Source: Euzebya rosea (lineage in GTDB: Bacteria; Actinomycetota; Nitriliruptoria; Euzebyales; Euzebyaceae). Taken from it: 64,000 bases of DNA. The notes beneath the pieces were generated by a model. The model was not told where the DNA came from. It did not search any database and saw only the letters and a list, made by a program, of their open reading frames with translations. Shown here in pieces: positions 16,585 to 26,900 of the stretch. The position numbers and the translations under genes are program-made. Numbering within the stretch: the stretch's first letter is position 1; every line of letters begins with the position of its first letter. Where the stretch lies: contig NZ_PGDQ01000006.1 of assembly GCF_003073135.1 (NCBI RefSeq), positions 186,001-250,000 of the forward strand, given 5' to 3'.

Positions 16585-17619
16585 GTGCACACCGTCGTCC
16601 TCGCACCCCCAGCCCCCTCGCCTTCAGCACCCCCGCCGCCCGTCCCGGCCCCGAGGCCACGGCCCGGCGTCGTTCCCCTCCCGCCCTTCCCGCCGTTCCC
16701 GCCCGGTCCCCTCAAGTGGTTCACGTCCGGGCTCCGTCGTCGCCACGCCGTCGTGCTGGCCCTGCTGCTGCTGGCTGGCTGCGCGACGGCGGACGCCAAC
16801 CCCGACGCCACCCCGGCCGGGGCACTCGGCAGCAGCGACCCGCCCAGCGAGGCGGCCGTCGCCGTCCCGGGGCAGGTTGCCGTCACCGCCGTCGACTTCG
16901 GCTTCGACCTGCCGGACCGGCTGCCCGCCGGCCCCACCCGGCTGTCGCTGTCCAACGACGGTGCGGAACCCCATCACGCACAGCTGGCCAGGCTGGCCGA
17001 CGGCGTCGACGAGGACACGTTCCGCGCGGCGCTGGAGACCACCGACGATGCACGCATCGCCGAGGTCGCCGTCTTCGCCGGCGGCACGGGGGTGGTCGTG
17101 CCCGGCGGCACCAGCGAGGCCGACGGCATCGTCGACCTGGAGGAGGGCACCTACGCCCTCCTGTGCTTCATCCCCGGCGCCGCCGACGGCGTGCCGCACT
17201 ACGCCAGCGGCATGGTCGCGTTCGTCGACGTCGACCCGTCCGACGACACGCCCGTGCCGAGCGACGACAGCCCTGCCATCTCGATGGGGGAGTACGACTT
17301 CGCCCTGCCCGACGACGAGCTGACGGCCGGCACCTGGACCGTGACCAACGACGGTGGGGAGCCGCACGAGATGAACGTCCTGCGGCTGGCCGACGGTGCC
17401 ACGCTCGAGGACGTCCTGGCTGCCGAGCCCGGCGGCGAGGGACCGCCACCCGGTCTGCCGGTCGGTGGGGTCAACGCCATCGTGCCGGGTACCACGGCCC
17501 GGGTCTCGCTGGACCTGCCAGCCGGCCGCTACGCCCTCGTCTGCTACGTGCCGACCTTCGCCGACGGCATCCCCCATGTCGCCAAGGGGATGATCCGGGA
17601 GGTCACGATCGTGGAGTAG
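16585..17619 (+). CDS. Lipoprotein with two type-1-copper-like (cupredoxin) domains and a proline-rich N-terminus
   Basis: This 344-residue protein starts at GTG 16585, backed by AAGGAG 7 nt upstream. Its first 45 residues are Pro-rich and the lipobox LLAGC (Cys66) comes only after a second basic stretch (GLRRRH), giving an unusually long n-region. Two cupredoxin-like domains follow, each with a possible copper quartet: H130/H131, C194, H205, M210 in the first and H261, C320, H331, M336 in the second. Both show C-x10-H-x4-M spacing, resembling long-loop blue copper sites. I infer an outer-surface electron carrier or copper-binding protein, possibly a partner of the two upstream flavin oxidases 110 nt away. 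Confidence 0.75.
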   Translation: MHTVVLAPPAPSPSAPPPPVPAPRPRPGVVPLPPFPPFPPGPLKWFTSGLRRRHAVVLALLLLAGCATADANPDATPAGALGSSDPPSEAAVAVPGQVAVTAVDFGFDLPDRLPAGPTRLSLSNDGAEPHHAQLARLADGVDEDTFRAALETTDDARIAEVAVFAGGTGVVVPGGTSEADGIVDLEEGTYALLCFIPGAADGVPHYASGMVAFVDVDPSDDTPVPSDDSPAISMGEYDFALPDDELTAGTWTVTNDGGEPHEMNVLRLADGATLEDVLAAEPGGEGPPPGLPVGGVNAIVPGTTARVSLDLPAGRYALVCYVPTFADGIPHVAKGMIREVTIVE

Positions 17620-20101
17620 CAGTGGCCCGGCGGTCCAGCCGTCGGGCCAGGTAGGGGGCGGTCGCGCTGCCCGTCGCCCGGGACACCTCCTCCGGTGTGC
17701 CCGTGGCGACCACGCGGCCGCCCTCGTCGCCGCCACCGGGACCCAGGTCGATGACGTGGTCGGCGGTGGCGATGGCGTCCAGGTCGTGCTCGACCAGGAC
17801 GACGGTGTTGCCGGCGTCGACCAGCCGGTGCAGCTGCTGCAGCAGCAGCGCCACGTCCGCCGGGTGCAGCCCGGACGTCGGCTCGTCCAGCAGGTACAGC
17901 GCATGCCCGCGACGGGCGCGCTGCAGCTCGGTGGCCAGCTTGATCCGCTGTGCCTCGCCACCGCTCAGCTCGGTGGCGGGCTGGCCGAGCCGGAGGTACC
18001 CGAGCCCGACGTCCTGGAGCGTCCGCAGGCTGCGGGAGGCGGCGGGTACGTCGGCCAGGAACTCGGCGGCCTCGTCGACCGACATCGCCAGCACGTCGGC
18101 GACGCTCTGCCCGCGGTGGGTGATCTCCAGCGTCTCGGCGTCGTAGCGGGCGCCGTGGCAGGTCGGGCACGGCGCGTAGGTGCCGGGCAGGAACAGCAGC
18201 TCGACCTCCACGAACCCCTCGCCCTGGCAGGTGTCGCAGCGCCCCTCGGCGACGTTGAAGGAGAAGCGGCCGGCCGAGTAGCCGCGCGCCCTCGACTCGG
18301 GCAGGTCGGCGTACAGCTTGCGGACGGCGTCGAACAGCCCCGTGTAGGTCGCCAGGTTCGACCGGGGTGTCCGCCCGATCGGTCGTTGGTCGACCCGCAC
18401 GAGCCGATCGAAGGACCCCAGCCCCTCCGCATCCTCGACGTCGAGGTGCAGCTCGACGTCCTCGGCGTCGTCGGGCGCCTGGCCCAGGTGGCGGCGGACC
18501 AGCTCGGCGAGCACCTGGCTGACCAGCGTCGACTTGCCCGACCCCGACACGCCCGTCACCGCGGTCATGACGCACAGGGGTACGTCCACGTCGAGGTCGA
18601 CCAGGTTGTGCCGGCTGATCCCACGCAGGTGCAGCCACCCGCCCGGTTCGCGGCCGTGCCCCTCGACCCGCTCGGCGCGGCCGAACAGGTACGCGGCGGT
18701 GGCGGACTCCTCCATCGCCTCCAGCCCCGCGACCGGTCCGGAGTACAGCACCTGCCCACCGCCCTCCCCGGCGAGCGGCCCGATGTCGACGACCCAGTCG
18801 GCCTGCCCGACCACGTCCATGTCGTGCTCGACGACGAACAACGAGTTGCCCGACGCCTTCAGCTGCCGCAGGACCTCCAACAACGGCTCGGCGTCGGCGG
18901 GGTGCAGCCCGGCGGAGGGTTCGTCCAGCACGTAGACGACGCCGAACAGCCCCGAGCGCAGCTGGGTTGCGATCCGCAGCCGCTGCGTCTCACCGGGCGA
19001 CAACGTCGTGGAGACCCGCCCCATCGACAGGTACCCCAACCCCAGGTCCAGCAGGACCTGCACGCGGGCCAGCAGGTCGGTGCACAGCCGCACGGCGACC
19101 TCGGTCTGCTCGCCGGAGTCGGCGGTGGAGGTGGCGACGTCGACCTCGACCAGCTCGGCCACCGGGCGCAGCACCTTGACCAGCTCGGTGAACGACAGGG
19201 CGTTCGTCTCCGCGATCGTCAGCCCGCCGAAGGTGACCTCCAGCGATTCGGCCTGCAGCCCGGTGCCGTCGCACGCCGCGCAGGTGGTGCTCCGCACGAA
19301 GGCCAGGACCTTGTCGCGCATCATCTGGCTCTTGGTGTTGGCCAGCGTGTGGCGCACGTGCCGGCGGGCGCTGGAGAAGGTGCCGTGGTAGTCACGGCCA
19401 GTGGAGTCATCGGGTTCGCCGCGCCGCCGGATCAGCACCTTCGGCTGCTCGTCGGTGTACAGCAGCCAGTCGCGGTCCTCCTCGGCCAGGTCCCTCCACG
19501 GGGTGTCGACGTCGATGCCCACCGCCTTGGTGATGCGCAGCAGGTTCTTGCCCTGCCATGCGCCGGGCCAGGCGGCGATCGCCCCCTCGCGGATGGTCAG
19601 GGAGGGGTCGGGGACCATCAGGTCCTCGGCGACGTCGTGGTCCACGCCCAGTCCGCCGCACCGCGGGCACGCCCCGGCGGTGGTGTTGGGCGAGAACGAC
19701 TCGGCCTCCAGCCGCTCGGCGCCCTCGGGGTAGGTGCCGGCGCGCGAGTACAGCATCCGGACCAGGTTCGACAGGGTCGTCAGCGTCCCGACGGTCGATC
19801 GCGAGCTCGGGGCGCCGCGGCGTTGCTGCAGCGCCACGGCCGGAGGCAGGCCGGTGATCTCCTCCACGTGCGGGGCACCGGTCTGCTGCAGCAGCCGCCG
19901 GGCGTAGGGTGCGACGGACTCGAAGTAGCGGCGCTGCGCCTCGGCGTAGAGGGTGCCGAAGGCCAGCGAGGACTTCCCCGACCCCGACACGCCGGTGAAG
20001 GCGACCATCGCGTCGCGGGGCAGGTCGACGTCGACGTGCTTGAGGTTGTGCTCGCGCGCGCCTCGGACGTGGACGTACGGATCGGTCGGGTCGAAGGTCA
20101 T
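17603..20101 (-). CDS. UvrA2-like ABC ATPase
   Basis: This 832-residue protein is clearly UvrA-related but about 100 residues shorter than canonical UvrA. Two ABC cassettes are visible: Walker A FTGVSGSGKSSLAFG near residue 36 and TGVSGSGKSTLVSQ in the second half, with signatures LSPGETQRLRIATQ and ELSGGEAQRIKLATE and Walker B VYVLDEPSAGLHPAD and LYLLDEPTSGLHPAD. Zinc ligand pairs are present (CPRCGG, CAACDGTG, CDTCQGEG, CPTCHGARY). The reduced length suggests absence of the UvrB-binding region, as in the UvrA2 class linked to resistance to DNA-binding drugs. Its stop overlaps the convergent cupredoxin gene by 17 nt. Confidence 0.9.
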   Translation of the reverse strand: MTFDPTDPYVHVRGAREHNLKHVDVDLPRDAMVAFTGVSGSGKSSLAFGTLYAEAQRRYFESVAPYARRLLQQTGAPHVEEITGLPPAVALQQRRGAPSSRSTVGTLTTLSNLVRMLYSRAGTYPEGAERLEAESFSPNTTAGACPRCGGLGVDHDVAEDLMVPDPSLTIREGAIAAWPGAWQGKNLLRITKAVGIDVDTPWRDLAEEDRDWLLYTDEQPKVLIRRRGEPDDSTGRDYHGTFSSARRHVRHTLANTKSQMMRDKVLAFVRSTTCAACDGTGLQAESLEVTFGGLTIAETNALSFTELVKVLRPVAELVEVDVATSTADSGEQTEVAVRLCTDLLARVQVLLDLGLGYLSMGRVSTTLSPGETQRLRIATQLRSGLFGVVYVLDEPSAGLHPADAEPLLEVLRQLKASGNSLFVVEHDMDVVGQADWVVDIGPLAGEGGGQVLYSGPVAGLEAMEESATAAYLFGRAERVEGHGREPGGWLHLRGISRHNLVDLDVDVPLCVMTAVTGVSGSGKSTLVSQVLAELVRRHLGQAPDDAEDVELHLDVEDAEGLGSFDRLVRVDQRPIGRTPRSNLATYTGLFDAVRKLYADLPESRARGYSAGRFSFNVAEGRCDTCQGEGFVEVELLFLPGTYAPCPTCHGARYDAETLEITHRGQSVADVLAMSVDEAAEFLADVPAASRSLRTLQDVGLGYLRLGQPATELSGGEAQRIKLATELQRARRGHALYLLDEPTSGLHPADVALLLQQLHRLVDAGNTVVLVEHDLDAIATADHVIDLGPGGGDEGGRVVATGTPEEVSRATGSATAPYLARRLDRRATATPRS

Positions 20102-20206
20102 GGCCCGCAGGCGTACCCGCCGACCCGGGCGTCAACCGCCCGCGGGGGTCCGTGCGACGGTTGGCGTGCCTGCGGGCGGTACTGGCTCAGGCTCAGGGGG
20201 ACTGGC

Positions 20207-21253
<1,047 letters not shown>

Positions 21254-21285
21254 GCCGAATCCCCACGAGGCCGGCAAACCCTTTT

Positions 21286-21302
21286 TGTTGGAAGCAGCAA
21301 CA
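21286..21302. promoter_or_regulatory. Inverted repeat in the aldolase/ceramidase divergent region
   Basis: TGTTG and CAACA arms separated by 7 nt sit in the only A/T-rich patch (21281-21308, including a T5 run and CATTTAT) between the two divergent genes. This patch probably holds a promoter for one or both genes. I do not recognise the regulator. Confidence 0.3.
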
Positions 21303-21386
21303 TTTATCCCGATGCGTGCGGGGGAGGATGTCGCCGGTCGAACGGCGAACCACACCGTGTAGAGCCGAACTCCGAGGGACCCCGCC

Positions 21387-23828
21387 ATGGCCGTGTTGCC
21401 GACCATCCGCCTGCGCCGACTGCTGTCGACCATCGCCATCACCGCCGTCGTGGCCACCCCTGCGGCGGCGCTGGTGACGCCCGCGTTCGACGCCGACCGG
21501 ATCGTGCGACCACCCGTCCTGACCGACATCGGATCCGGCACGACGCTGGACAACGACACCTCGGAGGGGCCGGCCGCGCCGCTTCGGGCCGGCGCGGCCG
21601 AGGGGCTGCTGCGGGTGCCCGTCGGGACGCCGCTCGGGGGATACCTGCGCCCGCCGGTCGGCGGTGAGCTGTTCGGCGAGCAGACACCTGCCCACTACAC
21701 CGACCTGTCGCCCGGCTTCTCCGAGGACGGCACCCCGATCGTGCACGTCCCCGACGAGGCCCGTGCCGGCCACTCGCCGTTCGCGACCATCTCCCCGCCC
21801 AGCCGCGGCTACCACGACGCCCTGACCGCCAAGGCCATCGCGCTGTTCGACGGCACCGACTGGAGCGTCCTGGTCAAGACCGACACCATCGGCAGCCTCG
21901 ACGAGCTGACCCTCGCCGTCGCCCAGCGGGTGCTGGACCGCACCGGCATCGACGTCGCCGACGGGCTGGTCCTGACCGCCACCCACTCCCACCACGGTCC
22001 GGGTGCCGTCGCCGGTGACAGCGTCCGCTACTTCTGGGCGGCCATGGACGTGTTCCAGCCCGAGGTGCTGGACCGGCTCGTCAACGACGTGGCCGACGTC
22101 GTCGTGGACGCCGTCACCGACACCGTGCCGGCCCGCATCGGCCACACCATGGGCGCTGACACCCACCGCGACTCGCTGAACTCCTTCCGCCGGCCCCGCG
22201 ACCCGTGGGACGCCGCCCGTGTCGCGCAGCAGGATGCGTTCCGACGACGCCTCGGGGTCATCACGATCGACCACATCGACGCCGCCACGGGGCAGCCCGT
22301 CGCCCCCCTCGCCGTCGTCATGAACTTCGCGGCGCACGGGATCATGTTCGACGTCGAGAACCACTTCTTCTCCGGCGGGGCCCCCGCCGCCGCCGAGCGG
22401 TACGTCGAGTCGACCCACGACACGCCCGTCGTGGCCATGTTCGTGCAGTCGGCGTCGGGCGACGTGAGCCCCCGGGCGGACCGAGACGGACGCGGGCGTC
22501 CGACGCTGCAGCGCATCGAACGGTTCGGGGAGTTGCTCGGCCGGCAGGTCCGCGCCCTCGCCGACGGCATCGACACCTGGCAGACCGCCCCCGACATCGA
22601 GGTCGCCAGCCAGCGGATCCTGCTGGACCGCGACGCGCTGGGCTACACCGGCGACGAGTACCCCCACGAGTGGGGTGCCGTGCAGTGCAACAACGCCGAC
22701 ACCGCAGTGCTCGAGGGCGTCGCGAGCGACCGCAACTGCGTCCCCGCGCCCGCACCCGACGCGTGGGACCTGGCCGACAACGGCCACGCCGAGAACGGCT
22801 CGTTCGTGCCGCTGGACACCCGCGTCACCGTCGCCGACATCGGTGACCTGCGGCTGATCACCCAGCCCGGCGAGCCGCTGGTCGAGCAGGGCCTCCGCCT
22901 GGTCGAGGCGTCCTCCACCGATCCGGCCGACACCTTCGTCGTCGGGTACGCCCAGGACCACGTCGGCTACATCCTCCCCGACAGCCGAGCCGACTGGCTG
23001 ATGGGCCGCGTGGAGGGCACCACGACCTTCTGGGGCTGGAGGCAGGGCGGCCGGATCCTCGACGCCACCGTCGCCGTGATGGCCGCGCTGGATGGCACCG
23101 CCGCCATGCCGGCCGACGAGCTGGAGGTCAGCTACGTCCAACGTCCCTGGGTGCCCGCAGCCGCCGCCCCCGCACCCCGCCCCGGACGGGTCGTCACCCA
23201 GCCCACGGACGTGGCCCGGTTCGACTCGACCACCTTCCGCTTCGAGGGGGGCGACCCGGTGGTGGACCTGCCGACGGTCGTGCTGGAACGACTGGACGCC
23301 GACGGTGGGTGGGTCGCGGCCGACGTCCGTGGTGGACGACCGCTGGACCGCCCGTTCGAGTACGCGCTGACCTACCGGTTGTCCGGTGACGCCCACCTCT
23401 GGGTGGTCGACTTCGAGGCTCCGAAGGACTGGCCGGCGGGGACCTACCGATTCACCGCCGCCGGGGCGACCGGGGTGCTCGCCGGGACCTACGAGGTGGC
23501 CTCCGCTCCCTTCGACGTGCAGCCCGCCGACACCCTCCAGGTGCTCGAGGTGACCCGCGACGGTGACACCGTGACTGCCCGGCTGGCCTACACCCCGGTC
23601 CCGACCAACCGACGGCTGCTCGACGCGGACCTGCCCGCGGACCGGCCGGCACCGGTCCGGACCGGCACGGCGACCTTCGAGGGCGCCGCCGGCGTGGCGG
23701 TCGACTCGGCTCCCGAGATCGTGGAGGTCGACGCCAACACCATCCACGCGATCTTCCGGGTCACCCTGCCGGGCACGGACCTGCCGACCGTCACCGGCGT
23801 CGACGCCTGGGGCAACCGCACCGGCTGA
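21387..23828 (+). CDS. Secreted neutral (non-lysosomal) ceramidase
   Basis: This 813-residue protein has an N-terminal signal peptide (LRRLLSTIAITAVVATPAAA). The catalytic region fits neutral ceramidase, a zinc amidase that cleaves ceramide to sphingosine and fatty acid: RVPVGTPLGGYLRPP, VKTDTIGS, LTATHSHHGPGAV (zinc His), NFAAHGIMFD, QSASGDVSPR (Ser nucleophile in GDVSP) and GYAQDHVGYILP. The C-terminal 200 residues form the Ig-like domain typical of the family. Related enzymes are used by environmental and pathogenic bacteria on eukaryotic or dietary sphingolipids; here it may release fatty acids from external lipids. It is followed 122 nt later by the alpha-2-macroglobulin gene. Confidence 0.88.
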   Translation: MAVLPTIRLRRLLSTIAITAVVATPAAALVTPAFDADRIVRPPVLTDIGSGTTLDNDTSEGPAAPLRAGAAEGLLRVPVGTPLGGYLRPPVGGELFGEQTPAHYTDLSPGFSEDGTPIVHVPDEARAGHSPFATISPPSRGYHDALTAKAIALFDGTDWSVLVKTDTIGSLDELTLAVAQRVLDRTGIDVADGLVLTATHSHHGPGAVAGDSVRYFWAAMDVFQPEVLDRLVNDVADVVVDAVTDTVPARIGHTMGADTHRDSLNSFRRPRDPWDAARVAQQDAFRRRLGVITIDHIDAATGQPVAPLAVVMNFAAHGIMFDVENHFFSGGAPAAAERYVESTHDTPVVAMFVQSASGDVSPRADRDGRGRPTLQRIERFGELLGRQVRALADGIDTWQTAPDIEVASQRILLDRDALGYTGDEYPHEWGAVQCNNADTAVLEGVASDRNCVPAPAPDAWDLADNGHAENGSFVPLDTRVTVADIGDLRLITQPGEPLVEQGLRLVEASSTDPADTFVVGYAQDHVGYILPDSRADWLMGRVEGTTTFWGWRQGGRILDATVAVMAALDGTAAMPADELEVSYVQRPWVPAAAAPAPRPGRVVTQPTDVARFDSTTFRFEGGDPVVDLPTVVLERLDADGGWVAADVRGGRPLDRPFEYALTYRLSGDAHLWVVDFEAPKDWPAGTYRFTAAGATGVLAGTYEVASAPFDVQPADTLQVLEVTRDGDTVTARLAYTPVPTNRRLLDADLPADRPAPVRTGTATFEGAAGVAVDSAPEIVEVDANTIHAIFRVTLPGTDLPTVTGVDAWGNRTG

Positions 23829-23950
23829 TCCCTCCCGAGCGGCATCGCGACTGGTCTTCGTGGATTTCGGACCTGCTCGGGAACCACCGGTGACGATCTC
23901 GCGTCGGACCTCGCAACGACGGCACCACCCATGGTGTCGAATCGATCGCA

Positions 23951-26900
23951 GTGACGACGCAGAGGCCCCTCGACATGCCGACCACAACCACCCGACTCCG
24001 CGGACTCTGGCCCCTGTTCCTGTCGGTGTTCATCGCCCTCGCGGTGGTCGCCACCATGTGCACGGTCTCCGGGGACGACGAGGACGACGTGAACGACGCC
24101 ACCGCCGAGGACGGCACCCCCGCCGCGACCGACGAGGACGGCCAACCCCTTCGGGTCCGCCTCCGCCAGGGCCAGTCGGTGGCGCAGGCCGACGACCCCG
24201 TCGAGGTGGCCACCGGCACGCCGCTGGAGGCCGACCGGGTCGATGCCATCATCGACCGGCTGGAGCCGTTCGGGGAGGAGGAGGGTGACCGCCAGGCCTT
24301 CAACCGGCCCGCCGAGACGCTGCCCCCGCCCGTCGCCGGACAGACCGTCCCGACGACCTTCCCACCCGCCGGGGGCGACGATGCCGCTGCCCCCGACGTC
24401 CCCGCGGGGCCGCTGGAGGTCGTGCGGGTCCAGCCCGAGGGCGAGGTCGACATCGCCCCCTCGCTGAGCATCACCTTCAACCAACCCATGGTCCCGCTGG
24501 CCACCCTCGAGCAGCTCGACGCCGCCGACGTCCCGGTCACCGTCACACCCGAGCTGGACGGTCGATGGCGGTGGATCGGCACCCGCACCCTTCGCTTCGA
24601 GCACACCCCGGGCACGATCGACCGCCTGCCCATGGCCACGGCCTTCACCGTGACCGTCCCGGCCGGCACCACGTCCGAGACCGGCGGCACGCTGGCACAG
24701 GACGTCACCTTCGACTTCGCCACACCTGCCCCGACCGTGGAGGCGTTCGCCCCGCAGGGCAACAGCCTCGTGCTGCAGCCGACCTTCGTCGCCGTGTTCG
24801 ACCAGGTCGTGGACCCGGCTGCGGTCCTGGATCACCTGACCCTCGATGCCGACGGCACCCGCCCCGTGCGCCAGGCGACACCGGAGGAGATCGACGCCGA
24901 CGACACCGTCCGGCCGATCGTCGACCGGGCGCTCGACGGCCGCTGGGTGGCGTTCCGCCCGGTCGAGCCGTTGCCCGCCGACACCCCGCTGACCGTCACC
25001 TTCGGGGAGGGCATGCCGTCGGCGGAGGGGCCGCGCACGACCGCTGCCGAGCAGCGCTACAGCGGGCGGACCTTCCCTCCCCTGAGGATCGTGCGCACCG
25101 AGTGTGGCTACGGGCAGGGCTGCCGTCCCGGCCAGCCGCTGCTCGTGGAGTTCTCCAACCCGCTGGACACCGCCGCCTTCGAGCCGGCGACCGTCACCGT
25201 CGAGCCCGAGCTGCGCGGCGCCACCATCGGCGTGCAGGGCAACGTCATCGTCGTCCAGGGGGCGACCGAGGCCGACACCACCTACCGGGTCACCGTGCCC
25301 GCCAGCCTGCGGGACGACCGCGGCCAGGTCCTCGGCGCCGAGGAGACCCGGGAGTTCGACGTCGGGGACCCGATGCCGTTCCTCCGCCGGTTCGACAGCG
25401 ACATGGTCACCGTCGACCCGCTGGCCGAGCAGCCGTCGGTCTCGCTGGTCAGCGCCGGCCACGAGGACCTTCGCGTCGTCGCCCTCGACGTCGAACCCGA
25501 CGACTGGTCGCGCTACATCGCCCTCGACCGGTGGAGCGACGAGCTGACGCCCCCCGACTTCCCCGTCCTGTTCGACCGGACCGTCGAGACCGGTGCCAGC
25601 GACGGCACCACCGTGGAGACGATCGTCGACCTGTCCGAGGCGTTCCCCGACGGGGCCGGGCAGGCGTTGCTGTACGTCGAACCGAACCGGACCTTCCCGC
25701 GGGACAGCGAGGAGTACTGGAACAACCTGCAGATGCTGGTCTGGGTCCAGGCCACGACCGTCGGCATCGACGCGTTCGCCGACGGCGAGCAGCTGGTCGT
25801 GTGGACCACCGACCTGCGCGACGGCAGCCCCATCGCCGGCGCCGAGGTGGCCCACGACGGCGGCACCGCCACCACCGACGCCGACGGCCTGGCGACGTTC
25901 CGGCTGGACAGCTCCGGCGACCCGACCATCACCGCCACCGTCGGGGACCAGACGGCGGTGCTGGGCTCGGGATGGCGCGAACGCTGGCAGGCCCAGCCCC
26001 GGAACGACGTCTCCCGCTGGTACGTCTTCGACGACCGCGGCCTGTACCGGCCCGGTGAAACCGTCCGGTTGAAGGGCTGGATCCGCCAGCTGCGCCTTTC
26101 CGGCAACGCCGACCTGGTGCTGCCGGGCGACGGCGCCAGCGTCGACTACCAGGTGTTCGACGGGCAGTACACCGAGATCGGGTCCGGCCAGGTCGACCTG
26201 AACGCCCTGGGGGCCTTCGACCTGGCCATCGAGCTGCCCGCCGGCGCCAACCTCGGCTACGGCACGATCGCCTTCCAGCTGTCCGGTGTCCCCGGCCTGC
26301 AGGACACCTTCTTCGAGCACCCCCTGCGGATCGAGGAGTTCCGCCGGCCCGAGTTCGAGGTCGCCACCCGTGCGGAGAGCCCTGCCCCGCACGTCGTCAC
26401 CAGCCCGATCACCGTCGCGGCCGAGGCCACCTACTTCGCCGGTGGCGGCCTGCCCAACGCCCCCGTGACATGGACCGTCAGCCACCGCGACGGCACCTAC
26501 GAACCGCCCGGATGGGAGGGGTTCAGCTTCGGGATCTTCGTGCCTTGGTGGTTCGTCGGCGGCGGGTCCTTCGGAGGGCGTGGGTTCGAGGCCGAGTTCG
26601 GTGCGTTCGAGCAGGACATCTGCTGCTTCCCCGGTGGGGAGGAGACCGTCGAGCGGTTCGAGGGCGTCACCGACGCGTCCGGCGCGCACTTCCTCGAGAT
26701 CGAGCTGGAGGGTGACGCGCCCGACCAGCCGACGCTGGTGTCGGCCAACGCCGCCGTCGAGGACGTCAACCGGCAGGCGTTCGCCTCGACCACCGACCTG
26801 CTGGTCCACGCCGGCCAGCGGTACCTCGGGCTGCGCAGCGACCGGGCCTTCGTCCGGCAGGGCGACCCGATCCGCATGGATGCCGTCCTGACCGACATCG

